A stretch of DNA of 38,730 nt from Oligoflexia bacterium (GTDB lineage: Bacteria > Bdellovibrionota > UBA1018): the NCBI GenBank assembly GCA_903898645.1, contig CAIUGE010000055.1, positions 1-38,730 on the forward strand. Direction: 5' to 3'. The notes below the pieces were generated by a model. It was not told the DNA's origin. It made no database searches and worked only from the letters and a program-made list of their open reading frames with translations. The stretch's first letter is position 1; each line of letters opens with the position of its first letter. Both the position numbers and the translations under genes were made by a program. Shown piece by piece: positions 32,685 to 38,730 of this stretch.

Positions 32685-34199
32685 CTACAGGAATTTCCTC
32701 TCTTTTTCAAGTGCCAGATAACGCCAGAGTACATAAGCGCACTCAATCAGCACACCCCCAAGTACCCCCCCTTGCCCACCCTGAGAAAACCCATAGGAGT
32801 GGAGCCCTGCACCAAGCACAAAATTCACCCCATACCAGGCCATAATGACACTCACGAAGGCTAGTGATATTGCAATCGCAAATGTCACCGGACGCATCCA
32901 TCCGACAAATCGTGCATGGAGAATGGCGGCATAGCACAGCAACGTAATCAGTGCCCACACCTCTTTTGGATCCCATCCCCAGAATCTCCCCCAGGAAGAG
33001 TCAGCCCAGATGCCGCCTAAAATGGTTCCTGCTGCAACGAGGATCACGCCTATCTGAACAATACGATATACAGTTGTCTGAACCAAAGCTATTGCCTCAA
33101 CTGGGTACCTCTTCCAGAAGAAAAGCGCTGCGTTTGCAAGCCCCATGGCAAGAGCAAAGGCTGCATAACTGAGCGTAATTGTCAGAACATGCACTGTAAG
33201 CCAATAATTACTCCGCAAAACTGGCATAAGGGGATGAACCCCGTCGTCAAAAAGGGCACTATCAGCTGCAAGTAAACAGAGACAGGCAAGAATGCTCGCA
33301 ACACATTGAACCAACCGCTTCTGCCAGAAAACAGCAAAGAGCATGATACCGAAACCAACCCAAATAATTGACTCATACATATTGGTCACAGGTGGTCTTT
33401 GCGCCACAAAAGCGCGCAACAGCATGCCAGCAGCATGAAAAAAACACCCAGCAAAAAAAATACTACGAGCACCCCATTCAAGACGTCTGAGCCCTGCAAG
33501 CACAAGACCATAAAAGACAGCGCTCAATGCATACATTATCCATGCGAAACGGTAAGGACGAAAAACTTCGAGACCATACTCAGTGACAAGACGCAGAGAA
33601 ATTCCTCCCCAGACACTTGCAAGATGTACAGGATCTGCTGCAATCACTGATTGTAAAAGCCCAGCGGATGCACGAGCAAAATCGTCTTGCCTCTTCTCCG
33701 TATAGGCCCGCAGCATCTCTAAAAATGCTCGCCGAATCAGTGCCGAATGCAAATCAGTATCACTCCCAGTTTCAATCAACGCATGCCAAGGCTCACCCGG
33801 CACCATCATCCATCCTTCGCCTGAGGATATCTGACGAAAAACATGCAGCCGCTCTAAAAGAGCATCAAAATCTGGCACCCGCTCTTTAAGAATACCTCGT
33901 GCATACTGACCTAAAACATCATTTCGCATTAATGCCCGTGGTGAGACTAATTTCCCCAACTTCAAACGCTTCTGCGCATCAGGCCCAACAAAAATAAAGG
34001 CCCGATCTTCCCAATCATGGGGGTGTGCCATAAAAGAAAGCAAGGCCTCTGATCCTAACTTCTTTTCAGCTGTGAGCGTAAACATCACCTCATGTGCAAA
34101 CACAATAAAAGGCTTAACTCTGCCTTCACTTTGCACGGGAACAAGGTCAAGAGACTGAAAAGACCAAGCTAAGGAGTAAAACATGAAAAATAGCATCAC
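32685..34199 (-). CDS. ccsA: Cytochrome c biogenesis protein CcsA (ResC type)
   Basis: A 504-residue membrane protein. An N-terminal region of about 200 residues with one signal/anchor segment is probably periplasmic. Multiple membrane helices follow, with the haem-handling WWD motif WADSSWGRFWGWDPKEVWALI and flanking histidines (HAAGM, HVLTI, HARFVGW). With CcsB/ResB it carries haem across the membrane and attaches it to apocytochromes c (system II). The ATG overlaps ccsB by four bases. The large N-terminal domain resembles that of fused CcsBA proteins. Confidence 0.87.
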   Translation of the reverse strand: MMLFFMFYSLAWSFQSLDLVPVQSEGRVKPFIVFAHEVMFTLTAEKKLGSEALLSFMAHPHDWEDRAFIFVGPDAQKRLKLGKLVSPRALMRNDVLGQYARGILKERVPDFDALLERLHVFRQISSGEGWMMVPGEPWHALIETGSDTDLHSALIRRAFLEMLRAYTEKRQDDFARASAGLLQSVIAADPVHLASVWGGISLRLVTEYGLEVFRPYRFAWIMYALSAVFYGLVLAGLRRLEWGARSIFFAGCFFHAAGMLLRAFVAQRPPVTNMYESIIWVGFGIMLFAVFWQKRLVQCVASILACLCLLAADSALFDDGVHPLMPVLRSNYWLTVHVLTITLSYAAFALAMGLANAALFFWKRYPVEAIALVQTTVYRIVQIGVILVAAGTILGGIWADSSWGRFWGWDPKEVWALITLLCYAAILHARFVGWMRPVTFAIAISLAFVSVIMAWYGVNFVLGAGLHSYGFSQGGQGGVLGGVLIECAYVLWRYLALEKERKFL

Positions 34200-35437
34200 G
34201 ACCTCTTTCTTTTTTGACGCAATGCGAGAAGCACAGAACCAATCACAATAAGGAACGACCCCATATATGTCAAAGGCCGACCGGGATCACGATTTACAGA
34301 TAGGACAGTCGCAACGACCTCTCCTTGTTCATCTTGCTCATAGCTTGTTTGATAGAACGTATACCCTTTATAGGTCAGCGGTTCATTCATGCCAATAGCC
34401 TTTGTCTCATTCCCAATATGTACCCATGAGGTATAGGCAGCGGCCTTTTTTGTGCCTGGATCAAAAAGAAGATCAAATCGCTCAAGCTGCACATCAAAAG
34501 GAAGTTGCGCTACCTGTGGCACATAAGCAACAAGAGCACCGTCTCCACGCTGATAGCTCTCACCTAATCCAAGCCATGGACCACCAGCAATATGGATCGC
34601 AGGCGTTTGCGTACGGTCTGGCGAAAGCTCATAAAGTGTCTCAGGATGTGCACTCCACAAAAGATCCAGCACTCGGACTGTGACACCACCTCGCCATGGT
34701 ATGTCCAAAAATCCTACACCTGACACAACACCCTGACTCTTTTTTCCATCAGAGTTGATACTCGTATACGAAAAACTCTCCCCATGACGCTCAAAGAAAA
34801 GCCCTGGACCTTTTTTTGCTGGTTTTTTGATAGCAAAAAGCGCTGGTCCAAGCTGCATTGATCGCCACCCACCTTCCCACAACCAAACATCTTGCGCTGC
34901 TCGCATCGCAAAACCACCCACCACTTCGAGGTGGATTGCAGCCTTTTTGGATGCATCTGCAACAAACTGGACCTTTGCCTCAGCATATGGCAAATAGCGA
35001 TCAATTCTTCCACCCGGAAAATGAATAGCAACTGCTTCCGTAGGCTGCCATGAAACATCCCTCGCCTCATTCTGCACAATAATGGACGCCTTATCTCCAC
35101 GCACAGTATGGCCCCGCTCATGCAAAGCAATACGCAAGGTGCCATCAATCCCACACCGCTGCGTGAGCCATGCACCAAAAAGGACCATAATAATACCGAC
35201 ATGAGCGAGCAAAAAAGGAATATGCTTCTTACGCCAAGGCAATTTAGAAACGGCAACTGCTATGATGTTAATACCTAAAACTGCAAGGACAGTGTAAAAC
35301 CACCATGCCCTGTACACATAGTATGCAGCTGTCTTAGCATCATAGCCTGACTCTAAAGTAGTTCCAACTGCGAGACCAATAGCTATAAAAAGAATCGTGC
35401 TAACAGCAAGTTTAAGGGACGCCAAAAATGCCAGCAT
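34196..35437 (-). CDS. ccsB: Cytochrome c biogenesis protein ResB/CcsB
   Basis: A 413-residue product. FLASLKLAVSTILFIAIGLAVGT is the ResB first segment, then two more membrane helices and HIPFLLAHVGIIMVLFGAWLT. A large periplasmic beta-rich domain follows, and near the end MNEPLTYKGYTFYQTSYE and a last helix. It partners CcsA in system II haem ligation. The ATG at 35437 follows the upstream gene's stop by four bases. Presence of system II implies c-type cytochromes and respiration. Confidence 0.87.
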   Translation of the reverse strand: MLAFLASLKLAVSTILFIAIGLAVGTTLESGYDAKTAAYYVYRAWWFYTVLAVLGINIIAVAVSKLPWRKKHIPFLLAHVGIIMVLFGAWLTQRCGIDGTLRIALHERGHTVRGDKASIIVQNEARDVSWQPTEAVAIHFPGGRIDRYLPYAEAKVQFVADASKKAAIHLEVVGGFAMRAAQDVWLWEGGWRSMQLGPALFAIKKPAKKGPGLFFERHGESFSYTSINSDGKKSQGVVSGVGFLDIPWRGGVTVRVLDLLWSAHPETLYELSPDRTQTPAIHIAGGPWLGLGESYQRGDGALVAYVPQVAQLPFDVQLERFDLLFDPGTKKAAAYTSWVHIGNETKAIGMNEPLTYKGYTFYQTSYEQDEQGEVVATVLSVNRDPGRPLTYMGSFLIVIGSVLLALRQKRKRS

Positions 35438-35441
35438 TTTT

Positions 35442-36017
35442 TTATGCTGCAGAAGTAGGCCGCATACGGGGTAATTCTAAGGCAATACTCTTACTCACAT
35501 CGCGCAAAGGAGCTCCTGACGGAAGCACACTCACTCCTGCAAGCGCCAATACCTCACGCTGCATGACACGCTCCTGCTCAATTTTAGACGTGTATTGCTT
35601 CTCCCTTGGGGTAAGGCGATCATACATTCTTTGACGCAAAAATCCAGTAGATCGACCAACCGTCGTTTTCGCCATCCGGCGTAAACCAAGTGCCCTAAAA
35701 AAGGTCTGTCTTTGACGAGGCGCTGTAAAATCAATCACAAGATCAACACGGCATGGTGCGTCAGGCCCTAAAGAGGAGCCAATACCAGATTGAAAGAAAA
35801 CGGATGCATCTGGATAGGCACGCAAAATAGCATATCTCAAAGATTCACGATCAAAAGCCATGACAGAACCTGATAAAACAACCAGAATGTCCCTCACTGC
35901 ACTCACCCGACTCGCAAGCACCTGATCTTCCATACTTTCAGATACCACCTTCCAAAAAGAATGACTACTTTTTATGTTGTCACAGATCGACGCGTCGAGT
36001 AAAATATCTGGATGCAT
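35442..36017 (-). CDS. Hypothetical protein upstream of ccsB
   Basis: A 191-residue product without a recognised domain. RDILVVLSGSVMAFDRESLRYAILRAYPDASVFFQSG followed by VDLVIDFTAP and VGRSTGF has a faint Rossmann/glycosyltransferase-9 flavour, too weak for a call. The C-terminal third is charged. The upstream limit is doubtful. The ATG at 36017 shares the palindrome ATGCAT with the divergent gene's start. An internal ATG at 35933 (MEDQVLASRV) starts the better-folded part and would leave room for promoters. It is probably the first gene of the ccsB-ccsA operon. Confidence 0.5.
   Translation of the reverse strand: MHPDILLDASICDNIKSSHSFWKVVSESMEDQVLASRVSAVRDILVVLSGSVMAFDRESLRYAILRAYPDASVFFQSGIGSSLGPDAPCRVDLVIDFTAPRQRQTFFRALGLRRMAKTTVGRSTGFLRQRMYDRLTPREKQYTSKIEQERVMQREVLALAGVSVLPSGAPLRDVSKSIALELPRMRPTSAA
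35977..36005 (+). promoter_or_regulatory. Promoter of the 36012 gene, leaderless geometry
   Basis: TTGTCA (35977-35982), 17 bases, TAAAAT (36000-36005), then six bases to the ATG at 36012. It lies inside the 5' part of the divergent gene's longest reading. Confidence 0.6.
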
Positions 36018-36899
36018 TTTTTCTTACTTTGTGGCCTTGCCCTTGCAAAAGCGTATGTGCCCTCAATGCAGCGTCGCCTCATTGATGCGTTAAGCTCAAT
36101 AAGGGTGCATCTACCTCCAGGCCAAATACGGCTCCAGGACTCACGCACGCTATGCATTGAGGCAAACGCCTATCTTCAGACCGTCTTTCACGATGAACCA
36201 GAATTTAGGCCCACCCTTCGCCAGCTCAGGCATCATTGCGAGCACCTTCATCAACCAACATCTGCCCTCACGCAGCACTTTAACCTCATGCTATTTGGTC
36301 GTTTCGGTATCCCTGGCAACACAGTGACAAGCAACCTCCGTCTCACTCACAACTATCTTGCTACCTACGCAATCGGCCAAGAAGACACCCCTCCCCCTAT
36401 TGCCTTTATTAAAGACATTTCTCTCCAGCATCTGCTGATCGAACTTTCGAGCGGCATCATCACACCACCTGTGTATACCACCTTCATGCTCCTCGTCTCC
36501 CAAGGCTGGCTCTTGCCATCGATTAACCCAGGGTCTTTAGATCGAACCGAACTCCAGCCCCGTGACGTTCTCCATAAACTCCACTTTGCTCGGCAGCATC
36601 AGGTCAGACTGGTACTCAATGCATCACTTTACAACCGCTATGACCTCCAAATTCACCAAGATGGACACATCTATACTGCTTTCTCTCGGAGTGCATTTAT
36701 AGAGAATAACAGAAATAATAGAACATTCGCGCCACATCTCTGCCTTTTTCCAGCAGGCATCCGCACACAAGATATTCAAGAATTTTTGGTTGAAACGGAT
36801 GAAGATAAGAGAACACTGCAATCCATTACTCCTTATAACCTCCCGATCACGATTATCTCACCAAGCATCACAACAACTAGATCAGGACGTATGGAATAA
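36012..36899 (+). CDS. Secreted protein, tandem paralog A, unknown family
   Basis: A 295-residue product with signal peptide MHFFLLCGLALA. It aligns along most of its length with the next gene's product: FGRFGIPGNTV with FGQFGVPLASI, AFIKDISLQ with VLIKDLHID, HQVRLVLNASLYNRYDLQIHQDG with HQVRIIYTPDRLDRFDISIHVNG, and ISPSITTTRSGR with IHPSVATERSGR. No known domain was seen. The conserved core (FGxFG, IKD, HQVR, RxDxxIHxxG, SxxTxRSGR) may mark a new exported domain. It has a strong promoter six bases before the ATG and no Shine-Dalgarno site. Confidence 0.65.
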   Translation: MHFFLLCGLALAKAYVPSMQRRLIDALSSIRVHLPPGQIRLQDSRTLCIEANAYLQTVFHDEPEFRPTLRQLRHHCEHLHQPTSALTQHFNLMLFGRFGIPGNTVTSNLRLTHNYLATYAIGQEDTPPPIAFIKDISLQHLLIELSSGIITPPVYTTFMLLVSQGWLLPSINPGSLDRTELQPRDVLHKLHFARQHQVRLVLNASLYNRYDLQIHQDGHIYTAFSRSAFIENNRNNRTFAPHLCLFPAGIRTQDIQEFLVETDEDKRTLQSITPYNLPITIISPSITTTRSGRME

Positions 36900-36902
36900 C
36901 AA

Positions 36903-37817
36903 ATGCCTCTTATTATAAGCTTTATCCTCCTCGCACACGCAAAACACCAAACACCACCTTCCTTCAATGATCTGAGTCAGATGCCTGTTCGCTATCTGAC
37001 CAAACTGAACAAAATTGCAAACTCCACACACCGCGGCCCCCACTCAACACAAGCCAGCAGAAGGCAGCACTGTCTCACTGTCGTTGATGCAAATGCGCTC
37101 TTTTTTCCAGAACACTCGCGTTTAACAAACCATCTAAAACAGCATTGTGACACTATTGAGCACCGCCACTCAACGCTCACCGACTTTCTCGACTTCGTCA
37201 TCTTTGGTCAATTTGGCGTTCCATTGGCTTCAATAGAGAGCAATCGAGCACGTACACAGGCCTATAGTCATTTTTATTTACCTCTCCAAAGGTGCCCCCA
37301 CACAACTGTCCTCATCAAAGACCTCCACATTGACACAATCTCGCTACTCACCCAACCAGCACCATCCAGCCTGTACCGTCTTATGCGCCAAGGTCGCATG
37401 CATGAGATTGCACATGATGATCAAGTGTTTGACAGAGAAGAGATTCAAGAACTGAGTCATGCAATGACACTGAAATTTAGCAGCCCCCATCAAGTGCGAA
37501 TCATCTACACACCTGACAGACTCGATCGCTTTGATATCAGCATCCATGTTAATGGCCGCACCATAAGACACGCCAACCTCGATGAGTTTTTTAGCATCTA
37601 CCAAAACGCTCATGGTTTTATTACGCCCAACATATGCTTCTTCCAACGCTTCTTGACAGAAGATAGGACCATACTTGCCTATGCTGTTGAAAGCGAATCC
37701 GACAAATTGGCGATCCGATCTCGCATGGCAATCAGAGAGTTGCCTGAAGCACCAATACACATCATCCATCCCTCTGTCGCTACCGAACGCTCTGGCCGCT
37801 CTCCACGACCACTCTGA
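36903..37817 (+). CDS. Secreted protein, tandem paralog B, unknown family
   Basis: A 304-residue paralog of the preceding product, three bases downstream. The signal peptide is MPLIISFILLAHA. It shares FGQFGVP, VLIKDL, HQVRIIY, RFDISIHVNG, CFF, ESESDK and PSVATERSGR with paralog A at roughly a third identity by eye. It has no visible Shine-Dalgarno site and is probably reached by translational coupling from paralog A. It is likely a duplication followed by divergence; the two may form a complex or bind different ligands. Confidence 0.63.
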   Translation: MPLIISFILLAHAKHQTPPSFNDLSQMPVRYLTKLNKIANSTHRGPHSTQASRRQHCLTVVDANALFFPEHSRLTNHLKQHCDTIEHRHSTLTDFLDFVIFGQFGVPLASIESNRARTQAYSHFYLPLQRCPHTTVLIKDLHIDTISLLTQPAPSSLYRLMRQGRMHEIAHDDQVFDREEIQELSHAMTLKFSSPHQVRIIYTPDRLDRFDISIHVNGRTIRHANLDEFFSIYQNAHGFITPNICFFQRFLTEDRTILAYAVESESDKLAIRSRMAIRELPEAPIHIIHPSVATERSGRSPRPL

Positions 37818-37869
37818 AACTTCTTGAAATCGAGATAAAGCGCACCCATCATAATGGTGGAGACTCGTT

Positions 37870-38484
37870 ATGCAATCAGAAATATCCAGGTACGCCCGAG
37901 CATTTTATAGTACAGCACTCTGCACAAGCGCCTTTGCAACAGTCAGCGTACCTCATACGTTTACTGCAGGAAACCCAATCTCCGCCTCTCAAATGAACCA
38001 AAACTTCTCAGTTATTGCCTCCTATGCTCAGGCAAATCAAAGCTGCACAAGGACCATCACCTCAAGCGAGATAGTTAATAATACGCTATCGCAACCCGTA
38101 GTCATATCCTACTCAATGGTTGGAGGAGGGGGTGGAAACGGATCTGTAGCAAACAACCAATGTGGCGGTGGTGGTGGCTCAAGCGCTATCATCATCACAA
38201 GTCCTCTCAGTCTTATCAGCTCTGCTGCAGGCGGCAATGGAGGCGGAGGGAACGGAGCCGGAACTGGCTTCAATGGCTCAATAACTGTTGGCTCTTTTAC
38301 ATTATCGCCTGGAGCAACAACACTCGCTATTTATGCTGGTGGCGGTGGTAGTGGCGGCTGGAACGGCGGTGGTGGTGGCGGCGCTGGATATTATGGTGGT
38401 GGCGGTGGTGGAGCTTACAATCCCGGCAATTGCAGTGCAGGACTAGGCGGTACCGGAGGATGTCAAGATAGATGTCGCCTCTAG
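37870..38484 (+). CDS. Glycine-rich secreted protein, cut by an IS element
   Basis: A 204-residue reading. A signal sequence ends about CTSAFA, then VPHTFTAGNPISASQMNQNFSVIAS, an N-terminal motif seen in many exported and tail-fibre-like bacterial proteins. From residue 80 there are long glycine runs (GGGGGNG, CGGGGGSS, GGGGGGAGYYGGGGGG). Native sequence probably ends at about 38460; the last residues CQDRCRL come from the inserted IS end. GGTGGAG precedes the ATG, with CATAAT further up. The missing 3' part may lie beyond the IS, outside the window. Confidence 0.6.
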   Translation: MQSEISRYARAFYSTALCTSAFATVSVPHTFTAGNPISASQMNQNFSVIASYAQANQSCTRTITSSEIVNNTLSQPVVISYSMVGGGGGNGSVANNQCGGGGGSSAIIITSPLSLISSAAGGNGGGGNGAGTGFNGSITVGSFTLSPGATTLAIYAGGGGSGGWNGGGGGGAGYYGGGGGGAYNPGNCSAGLGGTGGCQDRCRL

Positions 38485-38730
38485 TTTTAAGCCGCCTTCT
38501 TTTTTAGCCCATTAGCTTCCTCCTTCTTGTCTGGACTGAGCACAACGCAGTCAATGTACTTCCAGTTGCGAGTATGCGTGGACCATCGTTCTGGGTTTTT
38601 TATGCGTGCAGCTTCATAGACTTTATGACGCTTCTCTAGGATCTCCTGGTCACGGTTTGCATGGCGATTGGCAGGGCTAATCCAATTAATACCACTGTGG
38701 AGGTGGATGTGGTTGTACCAGTCCACAAAG
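38461..38730 (-). mobile_element. IS3-family insertion sequence, right end, truncated by window
   Basis: The element begins at about 38461 with TGTCAAGATAGATGTCGCC, a plausible terminal repeat starting with TG. It contains the 3' end of an IS3-type transposase running off the right edge. The insertion interrupts the glycine-rich gene. Target duplication and the other end lie outside the window. Confidence 0.65.
38487..38726 (-). CDS. IS3-family transposase OrfB, C-terminal fragment
   Basis: 79 residues of the integrase-core C-terminus: DWYNHIHLHSGINWISPANRHA, then EILEKRHKVYEAARIKNPERWS and TRNWKYIDCVVLSP. This matches the ending of IS3-group OrfB proteins (YNxxHxHSGIxxxTPxxRH, PERWSxxTRNW). 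The DDE catalytic residues lie upstream, outside the window. The frame stays open to the window edge. Confidence 0.85.
   Translation of the reverse strand: MDWYNHIHLHSGINWISPANRHANRDQEILEKRHKVYEAARIKNPERWSTHTRNWKYIDCVVLSPDKKEEANGLKKKAA

Noticed and set aside
37870-38484. A tandem DNA repeat or CRISPR-like array in the glycine-codon region
   Set aside because: The repeats are GGT/GGC/GGA glycine codons of irregular spacing, not a direct-repeat/spacer array.

Overview
The window looks like chromosome of a Gram-negative bacterium of the former Deltaproteobacteria (Bdellovibrionota/Myxococcota grade). This is inferred from gene content, not from a search: ResB/CcsA-type cytochrome c maturation, RNase G/E, an Rsm22-family methyltransferase with its cysteine cluster, a putative DUF507-type protein, an MltD lipoprotein, and the rplU-rpmA-obgE-nadD-rsfS-rlmH-gpmI-comF order. 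Packing is very tight: many same-strand neighbours overlap by 4 bp (ATGA, GTGA, TTGA) and several convergent pairs overlap at their ends. Interspersed are secreted or repeat proteins of unknown family: LRR, Sel1, octapeptide repeats, dead trypsin-like proteins, and a HicA-like domain on an exported protein. With decayed copies and an IS, this suggests a host-associated organism with an active accessory repertoire.

Layout. 1-471: end of an LRR gene. 539-4049: a cupin gene (+) converging on rng-prmA (-). 4313-8080: a nucleoside-salvage block, deoC-deoB-punA-cdd (+), split by a reversed trypsin-like gene that is flanked by a duplicated punA 3' end. 8081-8806: a decayed copy of the HicA-like gene found at 12953. 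8807-10213: an RDD/SHOCT membrane protein and a second trypsin-like gene (-). 10403-17247: the ribosome/GTPase/NAD/glycolysis block rplU, rpmA, obgE, nadD, [HicA-like gene], rsfS, rlmH, gpmI, comF (+). 17084-19215: an oxidoreductase and lysC (-). 19288-20886: two small secreted proteins sharing a signal peptide, one frameshifted. 20948-22357: mltD (-). 22542-24170: an M4 metalloprotease (+). 24167-26486: a DUF507-like gene, murJ and a small gene (-). 26537-27682: Rsm22 family (+). 27676-29215: an octapeptide-repeat lipoprotein split by a frameshift (-). 29265-36017: uvrD-like helicase, Sel1 protein, ccsA, ccsB and a hypothetical gene, one operon (-). 36012-37817: tandem paralogous secreted proteins (+). 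37870-38730: a glycine-rich secreted protein cut by an IS3-family element.

The most unusual feature is promoter placement. At many genes, especially those for secreted proteins, a -10 hexamer lies about 5-7 bases before the start codon, often with a -35 exactly 17 bases further up. The predicted transcription start is then the start codon itself, meaning leaderless mRNAs. Housekeeping genes such as rng, deoB, punA, obgE, mltD and the M4 protease have ordinary Shine-Dalgarno sites. The second theme is exported pseudo-enzymes: two trypsin-like paralogs that have both lost the catalytic triad.

No tRNA, rRNA, CRISPR array or riboswitch was recognised.
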